Positions 51,546 through 60,160 of a DNA stretch of 64,000 nucleotides are shown in pieces (the stretch's first letter is position 1; the number at the start of each line of letters is the position of its first letter). The notes beneath the pieces are model-generated. The model did no database searches, was not told where the DNA came from, and was given only the letters and a program-made list of their open reading frames with translations. Made by a program: the position numbers and the translations under genes. Source of the stretch: Nitrospirota bacterium (lineage in GTDB: Bacteria > Nitrospirota > JACRHL01); the NCBI GenBank assembly GCA_016212085.1, contig JACRHL010000006.1:124001-188000 (forward strand), given 5' to 3'.

Positions 51546-51728
51546 CTAGAAGCGTGTGCCGGTGGGGCGCTTGAGGAAGCACTCGTAGGGGTATTCCCCC
51601 TCCGGGCTGTGGACCACCGCCACCAGCTCCCAGCCGTCCTTGCCCATGAAATTCAGTTGGTTCGCCATTTGCACCTGGCTCAGGTGCTCCACCCGGTATT
51701 CCCAGGTCAGCGGCTTGTCGTTGAACAT
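51546..51728 (-). CDS. small DUF4177-like protein
   Basis: A 60-residue protein, ATG 51728. LTWEYRVEHLSQ, LNFMGKDGWELVAVVH and YECFLKRP fit the short WEY...LN..G..GWELV...Y..FKRP pattern of DUF4177. It is soluble with no signal peptide. The gene starts the minus-strand run into the ClpS-like and protease genes, 16 bp before the former. Function unknown. Confidence 0.75.
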   Translation of the reverse strand: MFNDKPLTWEYRVEHLSQVQMANQLNFMGKDGWELVAVVHSPEGEYPYECFLKRPTGTRF

Positions 51729-52181
51729 GGCCTATCCTTGAATGCGGAAGGGGGCGCGGCCCCGGGCGGCCCGGCCACCGGAAACAGCACGGTAGTCTAC
51801 CCGCAACGGCCGGCCCGGGTCCAGCGGCGGGGGCGCGGGACGGGGCGGGCGGGGGCGAAAAAAACGTCATTAAAAATACAAAGTGGTATATTAGATGTCC
51901 ATTGCGTATGCAAACGCCCGCGCCGCCCCATTGGGGGCCTTCCCTTGAAAAATCCCCCTTTTAAACGCCTTGCCTATTTGTTACAGTAGCGCGTTATCAA
52001 CAACGCGGCGGCGCCGGGCGGCCCAGCAGGGTCCGCATGACGATGGCACGGTTCTTGATGAACGGCGGGGAGATCGCAATGCCGGATCCGCCATCCTCTC
52101 GCGCCGGGTGAAAGGCACCCTGGCGCGTGGTTGTGAAGCCGATTTTTTGTTTACCCAAGCAGAGTAAGGAGATTGGGGAGC
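51729..52181. promoter_or_regulatory. 453-bp regulatory region between the DUF4177-like gene and glnA
   Basis: No gene was found in this stretch. An A/T-rich patch at 51858-51895 includes TATATT (51887-51892). TTGCGTATGCAA at 51902-51913 is an imperfect palindrome. TTGCCT (51970-51975) and TTATCA (51994-51999), spaced 18 bp, could be a sigma70 promoter for glnA. TGGCACG-GTTC-TTGAT at 52044-52059 resembles a sigma54 promoter. Both orientations may be served, since the flanking genes diverge. Confidence 0.5.
52044..52059 (+). promoter_or_regulatory. sigma54-like promoter upstream of glnA
   Basis: TGGCACG followed by four bases and TTGAT matches the sigma54 consensus TGGCACGNNNNTTGCW except that the -12 C is A. 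The invariant GG of the -24 element is present. Transcription from here would give a leader of about 110 nt before the glnA ATG. Confidence 0.45.
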
Positions 52182-53591
52182 ATGACACCTCAAGACGTCA
52201 TTCGTATGGCCGAGGAGAACGGGGCGAAGATCGTCGACTTCCGTTTTACCGACACCCGTGGCAAGTGGCAGCACGTCTCGGCCCCCATCAGCTCGCTGAC
52301 CGAGGCGGCGTTCGAGGATGGTTACGGGTTCGACGGTTCCTCCATCGCAGGCTGGTGCGAGATCAACAACTCCGACATGGTCTACAAGCCGGATCCCAAC
52401 ACGGCCAAGATGGACCCGTTCACCGAGGTGCCCACCATCATCGTGAGCGCCGACATCTACGACCCCTACACCGGTAACGCGTACGAGAAGGACCCGCGCG
52501 GCATCGCCAAGAAGGCGGAGGCCTACCTGCAGTCCACCGGCTTCGCCGACACCGCCTACTTCGGCCCCGAGCCCGAGTTCTTCCTGTTCGACTCGGTGCG
52601 CTTCAAGTGCGACATGTCCGGCGCCATGTACAAGATCGACAGCGAGGAGGCCGCCTGGAACTCCGAGCGCGATTACGAGGGTGGCAACATGGGCCACCGC
52701 CCGGGCGTGAAGGGCGGCTACTTCCCGGTGCCGCCGGTGGACTCGTCCCAGGACATCCGCACCCAGATGCTGCTGGCCCTGGCCGACGCGGGCATCACCC
52801 CCGAGTGGCACCACCACGAGGTGGCCACCGCCAACCAGTGCGAGCTGGACTTCCAGTTCGACACCCTGCTGCGCACCGCCGACAACCTGCAAATGTTCAA
52901 GTACATCGTGCAGAACACCGCCCATCAGTACGGGCAGACCGCCACCTTCATGCCCAAGCCGATGGTGGGCGACAACGGCAGCGGCATGCACGTGCACCAG
53001 TCGCTGTGGAAGGGCGGCAAGCCGCTGTTCGCCGGTGACGGCCCGGCCGGCCTGTCGGAGATGGCGCTGTTCTACGTGGGCGGCGTCATCAAGCACGCCA
53101 AGGCGCTGAACGCCATCACCAACGCCTCCACCAACTCCTACAAGCGCCTGGTGCCGGGCTTCGAGGCGCCGGTGCTGCTGGCCTACTCGGGGCGCAACCG
53201 CTCCGCGTCGATCCGCATCCCCGCCGCCGGCAGCCCGAAGGGCCGCCGCCTGGAGGTGCGCTTCCCGGACTCCACCGCCAACCCCTACCTGGCCTTCGCG
53301 GCCATGATGATGGCGGGTCTGGACGGCATCGAGAACAAGATCCACCCGGGCCAGCCCATGGACAAGAACCTCTACGACCTGCCCGCCGAGGAGCTGAAGG
53401 GCGTGCCGACGGTGGCCTCCAGCCTGACCGAGGCGCTGAACGCCCTGGAGGCGGACCACGACTTCCTGAAGAAGGGCGGCGTGTTCACCCAGGATACCCT
53501 CGAGTCCTACGTCGCGCTGAAGCGCGAGGAGGTGACCCGTCTCGACATGACCCCGCACCCGGTCGAGTTCGAGATGTACTACTCGGTGTAA
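52182..53591 (+). CDS. glnA: glutamine synthetase type I
   Basis: A 469-residue enzyme that makes glutamine from glutamate and ammonia. ATG 52182 follows AAGGAGATTGGGGAGC. Motifs: [11 protein letters not shown] near the N-terminus, [11 protein letters not shown] (metal ligands), [30 protein letters not shown], and [30 protein letters not shown] carries Tyr398, the AMP-accepting tyrosine of GSI-beta enzymes, so activity is likely controlled by GlnE. The sigma54-like motif upstream points to nitrogen control. A strong terminator follows, so it is a single-gene unit. Confidence 0.96.
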   Translation: MTPQDVIRMAEENGAKIVDFRFTDTRGKWQHVSAPISSLTEAAFEDGYGFDGSSIAGWCEINNSDMVYKPDPNTAKMDPFTEVPTIIVSADIYDPYTGNAYEKDPRGIAKKAEAYLQSTGFADTAYFGPEPEFFLFDSVRFKCDMSGAMYKIDSEEAAWNSERDYEGGNMGHRPGVKGGYFPVPPVDSSQDIRTQMLLALADAGITPEWHHHEVATANQCELDFQFDTLLRTADNLQMFKYIVQNTAHQYGQTATFMPKPMVGDNGSGMHVHQSLWKGGKPLFAGDGPAGLSEMALFYVGGVIKHAKALNAITNASTNSYKRLVPGFEAPVLLAYSGRNRSASIRIPAAGSPKGRRLEVRFPDSTANPYLAFAAMMMAGLDGIENKIHPGQPMDKNLYDLPAEELKGVPTVASSLTEALNALEADHDFLKKGGVFTQDTLESYVALKREEVTRLDMTPHPVEFEMYYSV

Positions 53592-53614
53592 GCCGGTTCC
53601 GGCTTGTGCCATCC

Positions 53615-53646
53615 GGGGGCCACGGGAAACCGTGGCCCCCTTTTTT
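53615..53646 (+). terminator. rho-independent terminator of glnA
   Basis: Stem GGGGGCCACG (53615-53624) and CGTGGCCCCC (53631-53640) with a GGAAAC loop, followed by six T residues. It starts 24 bp after the glnA stop. Confidence 0.94.
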
Positions 53647-53659
53647 GTATCCTTCCCCC

Positions 53660-54583
53660 ATGCGCATCACCGTTTTTGCCCCCGCCAAGCTGAACCTGTA
53701 CCTGAAGGTGCTGGGCCGGCGGCCGGACGGCTTTCACGCCCTGGACTCCCTGTTCCATGTGATCGGCCTGGCCGACACCCTCACCATCGAGGAGCGGCCG
53801 GCGGGGGTGGATTTCTCCTGCTCCAACCCGGCCCTGGCGGGGCCGGACAACCTGGCGGCGCGGGCGGCGGCCATCATGATCCGGGAGGCGGGGGGCGGCG
53901 GCGTGCGCCTGCACCTGGACAAGCGCATCCCCGCCGGCGCCGGCCTGGGCGGCGGCAGCAGCGACGCGGCGGCGGTGCTCACCGGCCTGAACCGCCTGTG
54001 GCGCCTGGGCCTTGCGCCGGAGCGGCTGGCGGCGCTGGGCGCCGAGCTGGGGAGCGACGTGCCGTTTTTCGTGTACGGCGGCTGCGCCCGCGTGACCGGC
54101 CGGGGCGAGGTGATCCAGCCGCTGACGGACCCGCTGGACGGCTGGTGCGTGCTGATCCACCCCGGTTGCCACCTGGATACCGGCCGGGTTTTTCGCGCCT
54201 GGGCGGCGGAAACGGGGGGGCATGTATTGACAGAAGGCCTCCCCGAACCAATAATTACCACGGCCGATGCGACGTGCCGGGACCGCGCTTGGGCGGAGCT
54301 GGGCAACGACTTGCAGGGGGCCGCCTGCCGGCTGGCGCCGGAGATCGGCTTGGCGCTGGACGCGCTGCGGAAGGCGGGCGGCGCGCGGGCGCGCATGTCG
54401 GGGAGTGGCAGCGCCGTCTTCTGCATCACGGCGGACCACGCATCGGCGGCCGCCATCGGACAACGGCTTCAAGTTCCGGACCGCTGGCGCGTGTGGGTGG
54501 TTCCCCTGGTGTGTGACCCCGCCCTGTCGGGGGAACCGACAGCAGGCCAAGCATGTGACCATTGGGGCGTCGACAAGCGGTAA
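53660..54583 (+). CDS. ispE: 4-diphosphocytidyl-2-C-methyl-D-erythritol kinase
   Basis: A 307-residue GHMP kinase of the MEP isoprenoid pathway. ATG 53660 opens ITVFAPAKLNLYLKVLGRRPDGFH, the family signature. The ATP-binding glycine loop is PAGAGLGGGSSDAAAVL, and the third GHMP motif is ARMSGSGSAVF. The last 21 bp of the gene, encoding the C-terminal residues and stop, lie inside the tRNA-Gln gene. No Shine-Dalgarno is evident because the gene begins only 14 bp after the glnA terminator T run. It may use a promoter inside glnA. Confidence 0.92.
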   Translation: MRITVFAPAKLNLYLKVLGRRPDGFHALDSLFHVIGLADTLTIEERPAGVDFSCSNPALAGPDNLAARAAAIMIREAGGGGVRLHLDKRIPAGAGLGGGSSDAAAVLTGLNRLWRLGLAPERLAALGAELGSDVPFFVYGGCARVTGRGEVIQPLTDPLDGWCVLIHPGCHLDTGRVFRAWAAETGGHVLTEGLPEPIITTADATCRDRAWAELGNDLQGAACRLAPEIGLALDALRKAGGARARMSGSGSAVFCITADHASAAAIGQRLQVPDRWRVWVVPLVCDPALSGEPTAGQACDHWGVDKR

Positions 54584-54637
54584 GTCACCAGTTTTTGGTA
54601 CTGGCATTCCCAGGTTCGAATCCTGGCGCCCCAGCCA
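54563..54637 (+). tRNA. tRNA-Gln (anticodon UUG)
   Basis: A cloverleaf reads directly from the sequence. The acceptor arms are TGGGGCG (54563-54569) and CGCCCCA (54627-54633), with discriminator G and encoded CCA. The anticodon stem is CCAGT/ACTGG around loop TTTTGGT, giving anticodon TTG (UUG, Gln). The T arm is CCAGG-TTCGAAT-CCTGG. The 5' end overlaps the last 21 bp of ispE, including its stop codon. A tRNA-Gln between ispE and prs is a conserved arrangement in many proteobacteria. Confidence 0.96.
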
Positions 54638-54746
54638 TCACGCAGCAAGGCGCCTTGGCAGTGTGTTCTCCTCCGCGGTGGCGGACGGTAATGGTTCCAA
54701 TCAGGCCGCGGGGCAAGCCCCGCGGCGCATGGATATAAGAGGTACG

Positions 54747-55688
<942 letters not shown>

Positions 55689-55740
55689 GCGCCGGCCCGG
55701 TTTCCGGCGGCATCGTTTTTTCGTTTAGGGAGGTTGTTCC

Positions 55741-56370
55741 ATGTCGGCGTTTGCGCTGAAGGCGACGGTTCGTGAGGGGAATGGCAAGGGGGCGGCCCGT
55801 CGGCTGCGCCGCCAGGGGCAGGTGCCCGCGGTGCTGTACGGGGTGGGCGAGCCCACCCATCTGGCGCTCAACCTGCGGGAGCTGAGCCGCATCACCCATT
55901 CCCACGGCGGCGACCACGCGGTGCTGGACCTGGATGTGGCCGGGCTGGGCAAGCGGCTCGCGGTGATCTGCGACCGCCAGCTCGACAACGTCACCGGCGT
56001 CGTACTGCACTGCGACCTGCTGGAGGTCCAGAAGGGCCACCAGATCCGGGTGACCGTGGGCATCGAGATTGTTGGCGAGACGCCGCTGGGCGTGCGCGAG
56101 CAGGGCATCCTGCAACAGCAGCTGCACGAGGTGGCGATCGACTGCCTGCCCGACGCCATCCCCGAGGCCATCCTGGTGGACGCCGCGCACCTCAAGGTGG
56201 GCGATTCGCTGCACGTGGGCGATGTGAAGCTGCCCAAGGGCGTGAGCATCCACGCCGCGGCGGATACCACCATCTGCACCGTGCTGGCGCCGAAGCTGAA
56301 GGACACCGAGACCACGGCCGCGCCGGCGGAGGGCGCGGTGCCGGCCGAGGGCGAAACGCCCGCCGCCTGA
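55741..56370 (+). CDS. rplY: ribosomal protein bL25 (general stress protein Ctc form)
   Basis: A 209-residue protein with a strong AGGGAGG ribosome-binding site and ATG 55741. The N-terminal 5S-rRNA-binding L25 domain (about 1-90) has LKATVREGNGKGAARRLRRQGQVPAVLYG. The C-terminal TL5/Ctc domain (about 95-185) has HCDLLEV and IPEAILVDAAHLKVGDSLHV. The tail is Ala/Glu/Pro-rich and disordered. This is the long form, not the short E. coli form. It is followed by pth in the usual order. Confidence 0.93.
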   Translation: MSAFALKATVREGNGKGAARRLRRQGQVPAVLYGVGEPTHLALNLRELSRITHSHGGDHAVLDLDVAGLGKRLAVICDRQLDNVTGVVLHCDLLEVQKGHQIRVTVGIEIVGETPLGVREQGILQQQLHEVAIDCLPDAIPEAILVDAAHLKVGDSLHVGDVKLPKGVSIHAAADTTICTVLAPKLKDTETTAAPAEGAVPAEGETPAA

Positions 56371-56392
56371 CGGCGACGGACCTTAAGCGGTG

Positions 56393-56959
56393 ATGGTGAT
56401 TCTGGGGCTCGGCAATCCGGGCCCCCGTTATGCCGGTACCCGGCACAACGTCGGGTACCTGGTCGTGGAGCGCCTGGCGGAACGCTGGCACGTGGCGGTG
56501 ACCGACCGCAAGCCCACCTATGCGGGGGGGCGCGGCCTGGTGACCGGCTGTGACTGCTACCTGGCCATCGGCCTCACCTTCATGAACCTGACCGGCCGGG
56601 CGGTGAGCGACCTGGCCAACAAGATGGGGCGGCAGGCGGCCAACCTGGTGGTCGTCCAGGACGACATCGACCTGCCGCCCGGCAAGGTGCGCCTCAAGAG
56701 CGGTGGCGGCGACGGCGGCCACCGGGGCGTGCGCTCCATCATCGCCACCCTGGGCGCCAAGGATTTTGTGCGTGTCAAGGTGGGGGTGGGGCGCCCGCCG
56801 GACGACCGCATCGACGTGGCCGACTTCGTGCTGCAACGCTTCACCCCCGAGGAAAAACCGCTGGTGGACCAGGGGGTGGAGCGCGCCGCCGATGCGGTCG
56901 AGGTGTTGCTCCGGGATGGGCTGTTGGCCGCCCAGACACGAATTCACGGCCAGGGCTAG
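56393..56959 (+). CDS. pth: peptidyl-tRNA hydrolase
   Basis: A 188-residue hydrolase that releases peptides from dropped-off peptidyl-tRNA. The ATG at 56393 is directly preceded by an in-frame GTG at 56390. VILGLGNPGPRYAGTRHNVGYLVVERLA contains the catalytic His and Asn region. TFMNLTGRAV, VVQDDIDLPPGKVRLKSGGGDGGHRGVRS and VRVKVGVGRPP complete the family set. AGCGGTGATGG context gives a weak ribosome-binding site, so coupling to rplY is likely. Confidence 0.94.
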   Translation: MVILGLGNPGPRYAGTRHNVGYLVVERLAERWHVAVTDRKPTYAGGRGLVTGCDCYLAIGLTFMNLTGRAVSDLANKMGRQAANLVVVQDDIDLPPGKVRLKSGGGDGGHRGVRSIIATLGAKDFVRVKVGVGRPPDDRIDVADFVLQRFTPEEKPLVDQGVERAADAVEVLLRDGLLAAQTRIHGQG

Positions 56960-57008
56960 GAAGCCCCCCGGGATCGGCCTTTTTGAACAACTGATCGTTA
57001 CGGTTCGA

Positions 57009-58103
57009 ATGGCACTCAACTGCGGTATCGTGGGTCTGCCCAACGTGGGCAAATCCACCATCTTCAACGCCATGACGGCGGCGGGCGCCGAGAGCGCCAA
57101 CTACCCGTTCTGCACCATCGACCCCAACGTGGGCATCGTGGCGTTGAACGACCCGCGCCTGCTCACGCTGCAAAAGGCCTTCGGCTCCAAGCGCATGGTG
57201 CCGGCCACGGTGGAGTTCGTGGACATCGCGGGCCTGGTGGCGGGCGCCAGCAAGGGCGAGGGGCTGGGCAACCAGTTCCTGGGCCACATCCGCGAGACCG
57301 ACGCCATCCTGCACGTGGTACGCTGTTTCGAGGACACCCAGGTGATCCACGTGGAAGGCAGCGTGGACCCCACCCGCGACATCGCCACCATTGACCTGGA
57401 ACTGATTCTGGCCGATATGGACTCGTTGACCCGGCGCAAGTCGCGGGTCGAGAAGAAGGCGCGCTCCGGCGAGAAGGACGCCAAGGCCGACCTGGCGGCC
57501 ACAGAGAAGGTGCTGGCGCTGCTGGAGGCCGGCGAGCCGGCGCGCAAGGCCGACCTGACCGACGACGAGCGGGCGATCCTGAAGGATGCCCACCTGATCA
57601 CCCTCAAGCCCGTGCTGTTTGTGGCCAACGTGGCGGAGGACATGTTGGGCAAGCCCAACCCCCTGGTGGAACAGGTGGAGCGGATCGCCAAGGAGCAGGG
57701 CGCCCAGGTGGTGGCCATCAGCGGCGCCATCGAAAGCGAGCTGGCCACGCTGGACGCGGCCGACCGGCAGGATTACCTGGCCGACCTGGGCGTGGAGGAG
57801 GCGGGCCTGGACCGCCTCGCCCATGCGGCATACGCCCTGTTGGGCAGGATTACGTATTTCACCGCCGGCCCGCAGGAGGCCCGCGCCTGGACCGTCCGCA
57901 AGGGGACCCTGGCGCCCGCCGCGGCGGCGGAGATTCATTCCGATATCGAGCGCGGCTTCATCCGAGCCGAGGTGGCCGCGTTCGAGGACGTGGCGGCGAT
58001 CGGCCCCTGGCAGCCCCTGAAGGACGCCGGCAAGGTGCGGTTGGAGGGCAAGGACTATGTGGTCCAGGATGGCGACGTCATCTACTTCCGGTTCAACGTG
58101 TAA
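57009..58103 (+). CDS. ychF: ribosome-binding ATPase YchF
   Basis: A 364-residue Obg-family protein that prefers ATP. G1 is GIVGLPNVGKSTIFNAM, the YchF switch region is FVDIAGLVAGASKGEGLGNQFL, and the NxxE-like motif FVANVAED replaces NKxD, which explains the ATP preference. The C-terminal TGS domain ends RLEGKDYVVQDGDVIYFRFNV. It is the last gene of the conserved ispE-to-ychF block. Confidence 0.95.
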   Translation: MALNCGIVGLPNVGKSTIFNAMTAAGAESANYPFCTIDPNVGIVALNDPRLLTLQKAFGSKRMVPATVEFVDIAGLVAGASKGEGLGNQFLGHIRETDAILHVVRCFEDTQVIHVEGSVDPTRDIATIDLELILADMDSLTRRKSRVEKKARSGEKDAKADLAATEKVLALLEAGEPARKADLTDDERAILKDAHLITLKPVLFVANVAEDMLGKPNPLVEQVERIAKEQGAQVVAISGAIESELATLDAADRQDYLADLGVEEAGLDRLAHAAYALLGRITYFTAGPQEARAWTVRKGTLAPAAAAEIHSDIERGFIRAEVAAFEDVAAIGPWQPLKDAGKVRLEGKDYVVQDGDVIYFRFNV

Positions 58104-58115
58104 GGACACAAGATC

Positions 58116-58133
58116 ATGAGTGAGCAAGGCTGA
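58116..58133 (+). CDS. putative 5-codon mini-ORF coupled to the next gene
   Basis: ATG 58116 has AAGGA at 58103-58107, 8 bases upstream, and reads MSEQG then TGA at 58131-58133. The stop overlaps the ATG at 58133 (TGATG). The good ribosome-binding site belongs to this mini-ORF rather than to the longer gene, so it may be a coupling leader or a sign of a frameshift. Confidence 0.35.
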   Translation: MSEQG

Positions 58134-58993
58134 TGGCCGGCGAAAACGGCAGGGGGAAGGGGCGTGGCCGAGGCCGCAAGGGTGGCGGAGGCGGGGGAGG
58201 AGGAGGCGGGGGCGGCGGGGGCCGTCCCCGGGGGCGCGGTGGCGCCCAGGCCGGCCAGGGCAAGCGCCACAAACCCCACGCGGCCACCCTCGCCCCCAAG
58301 AAGGGCAAGGCGTTCTCCACGCCCTACGCGGTGCCCGAGGCGGGTGCCGTCAGCCCGTTCGACGTATTCTGCGCCTTCTACCTGGGCATCCTGCCCGATG
58401 GCAGCTACCGCCACGGCGACACCCCCAACCTGGTGGAGATCGCCCGCCGCCTGGGCCGCCAGGGCCACGAGCTGAAGGCCATGCTGGCCGCCTACCACAT
58501 GGAACCGGAAACGGTGGACGCGAGCGACTTCGACCTCTCCCTGGCCCGGCTCGACATCCAGGTGGCCCCGGAGGGGATCGACCGGCGTGAGCTGGCGCGC
58601 GGCCTGTACGACGAGTTCATGGAGCTGCACCCGGAGGTGGCCGAGGCGGATCAGCGCTTCGCCAGCGGCGCGATCGTGCTGACGTCCGAGCCGGCGCGGG
58701 AGCCGGCGCGCGACGCGGGGGCCCCGGTGGAAGCCACGCCACGGCGGCGCAGCCGCGGCCGGGGCCGTGCCCGGCGGGACGAGGGCGACAGCGGCGCCAG
58801 TGGCAATGGCGCCGGTGGCGCCGTGGCGGTGGAGACCGAGGCGCCCGCCGAGGCGGCGCCCGAAACGGGCGATGAGCCCGCCGACGTGCCCACGGATGAG
58901 ACGGTCGAGGTGGCGGTGGGCGCTGGCCCGGACGATGCGTCGGAACGGCCGATGCGGCGCATTCGCCGCTCGCCGGTGCGGCGCGGCGGCTGA
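58133..58993 (+). CDS. Gly/Arg-rich protein with a helical core, unknown function
   Basis: A 286-residue protein from ATG 58133. The first 45 residues are low complexity, with RGRGRKGGGG and a run of about 14 glycines. The ordered core (about 70-170) reads AVSPFDVFCAFYLGILPDG, TPNLVEIARRLGRQGHEL, and GIDRRELARGLYDEFMELHPE, suggesting a small helical domain perhaps of HTH type. The C-terminal 90 residues are Arg-rich then Ala/Glu-rich and disordered. The basic, RGG-like ends suggest nucleic-acid binding, which is inference. It follows ychF by 29 bp and the start context overlaps a mini-ORF stop. Confidence 0.65.
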   Translation: MAGENGRGKGRGRGRKGGGGGGGGGGGGGGRPRGRGGAQAGQGKRHKPHAATLAPKKGKAFSTPYAVPEAGAVSPFDVFCAFYLGILPDGSYRHGDTPNLVEIARRLGRQGHELKAMLAAYHMEPETVDASDFDLSLARLDIQVAPEGIDRRELARGLYDEFMELHPEVAEADQRFASGAIVLTSEPAREPARDAGAPVEATPRRRSRGRGRARRDEGDSGASGNGAGGAVAVETEAPAEAAPETGDEPADVPTDETVEVAVGAGPDDASERPMRRIRRSPVRRGG

Positions 58994-59037
58994 GCGGCCG
59001 CACGGCCGATCCAGGTGGTCGGCCAACCCCTTGCACC

Positions 59038-59448
59038 ATGAATCCGGTCGTCCAACAGGAGGTCACCGGCTGCGCCATCGCCATCGCCGCCACCATTGCC
59101 GGGATTTCCTATCCGCAGGCGAAACGGGTTGCGAACCACATGGGCATCCACGCGGACAATCCGGCCTTGTGGTCGGAGACCGGCCCCGTTCGCAGGCTGC
59201 TGGAGCGCTTGGGGATAGGGACTGATCCGGTCGAACGGCCTTTCTCCGGCTGGGAGGCGCTGCCGGATTGTGCGATCTTGGCGACCAAGTGGCATATCTG
59301 GCGCGGAAGGCCCCATTGGCACTGGGTGGTCTTCGTCCGCGAGGCGGGACGGGCATACGTTCTGGATTCCAAAAAGGAACTGAAAACCCAGGTCAGAACC
59401 GATTTCGGCCGGATAAAACCAAGGTGGTATATCCCGGTACGACCTTAA
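59038..59448 (+). CDS. C39-like cysteine peptidase domain protein
   Basis: A 136-residue protein, ATG 59038. QQEVTGCAIAIAATIAG places a Gln before Cys12 as in papain-like C39 peptidases. HWHWVVFVREAG supplies the catalytic His (His95), and AYVLDSKK an acidic partner (Asp110). The rest is GHG-like GMH-region IAGISYPQAKRVANHMGI and a Trp-rich strand region. No leader-peptide transporter domain is fused, so this is a free domain, possibly a processing or inhibitory protein. Its codon use is less GC-rich than its neighbours. It is followed by a bidirectional terminator. Confidence 0.65.
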   Translation: MNPVVQQEVTGCAIAIAATIAGISYPQAKRVANHMGIHADNPALWSETGPVRRLLERLGIGTDPVERPFSGWEALPDCAILATKWHIWRGRPHWHWVVFVREAGRAYVLDSKKELKTQVRTDFGRIKPRWYIPVRP

Positions 59449-59473
59449 ACGCCAGGGCGGCACCGCAGGACAC

Positions 59474-59509
59474 AAAAAAGGGGCATCCCGACCGGGATGC
59501 CCCTTTTTT
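59474..59509. terminator. bidirectional rho-independent terminator
   Basis: An 11-bp perfect stem, GGGGCATCCCG (59480-59490) and CGGGATGCCCC (59493-59503), is flanked by six A on the left and six T on the right. It can terminate both the plus-strand C39-like gene and the minus-strand ferredoxin gene. Confidence 0.93.
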
Positions 59510-59530
59510 ACATCCGTATCGGTGCCGGAC

Positions 59531-59857
59531 TTAGCCCCAGACCTCCTCGGGCATCAGCAGGCGCTCCACCGGCTTGCCGTCGACGATGTGCGACTGCACG
59601 ATCTCCGGCACGTCGGCGGCGGTCACGCCCCGGTACCAGGTGCCCTCGGGATAGACGATCACGATGGGGCCCATGCCGCACGGGCCGATGCACTGGGTGC
59701 CGGTAACGATGGCCTTCTGGAACAGGCCCTTGCTCTCGATCTCCATCATGAAGCTCATGAGCAGCTCGGGAGAGCGCTTCTCGCCGCAGGAACCGCGCGG
59801 GTGGCCGGGCGGGCGGCTGTTGGTGCAGACGAGGATGTGACGGCTCGGCTTGGGCAT
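59531..59857 (-). CDS. thioredoxin-like [2Fe-2S] ferredoxin
   Basis: A 108-residue protein, ATG 59857. HILVCTNSRPPGHPRGSCGEK and TGTQCIGPCGMGP place four cysteines (11, 24, 56, 60) in the pattern of Shethna-type/thioredoxin-like [2Fe-2S] ferredoxins. WYRGVTAADVPEIVQSHI is the usual C-terminus. It is soluble and probably an electron carrier or iron-sulfur cofactor protein. It stands alone, sharing the bidirectional terminator with the preceding gene. Confidence 0.92.
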   Translation of the reverse strand: MPKPSRHILVCTNSRPPGHPRGSCGEKRSPELLMSFMMEIESKGLFQKAIVTGTQCIGPCGMGPIVIVYPEGTWYRGVTAADVPEIVQSHIVDGKPVERLLMPEEVWG

Positions 59858-60076
59858 GAAAAACTCCTAAAGGTACGATGCGGACGGCGGCCTTGGCGCC
59901 CGGCGCGGGTTCCCACGGACGCCACCGGCCATCGGTTATCTGGATGCCCCGTGGGGCTTCACGTGCAATGACAAAAATCATAAGGGGCCCCGTTTCGACT
60001 GGTCAACGGGAAAGACACGGCGCGCCCCGGTGGGGCACGCTCCCGGCGCCTTGGTCCACCGGGGGCAAACCGGGCG

Positions 60077-60106
60077 TGGACCGGGAAAAGGGGGCGGGCC
60101 TATAAT
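60077..60106 (+). promoter_or_regulatory. promoter with perfect -10 for the glycosyltransferase gene
   Basis: TATAAT at 60101-60106 is an exact -10 consensus. TGGACC at 60077-60082 is a poor -35 at 18-bp spacing. The transcript would start near 60113, about 27 bp before the mini-ORF ATG. Confidence 0.55.
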
Positions 60107-60139
60107 GAAGCGGTGCAACCCCTAAAGGTGACCTCCCAT

Positions 60140-60160
60140 ATGCCGTGGCGGCTCGCGTGA
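60140..60160 (+). CDS. putative 6-codon leader ORF
   Basis: ATG 60140 with AAAGGTGA about 9 bases upstream reads MPWRLA then TGA (60158-60160). The stop overlaps the GTG at 60157 (GTGA). It resembles a short coupling leader. The alternative, a direct start at GTG 60145, is not excluded. Confidence 0.35.
   Translation: MPWRLA

Noticed and set aside
52121-52136. Second sigma54-like site TGGCGCG-TGG-TTGTG before glnA
   Set aside because: The spacing between the two elements is one base short of the sigma54 requirement.
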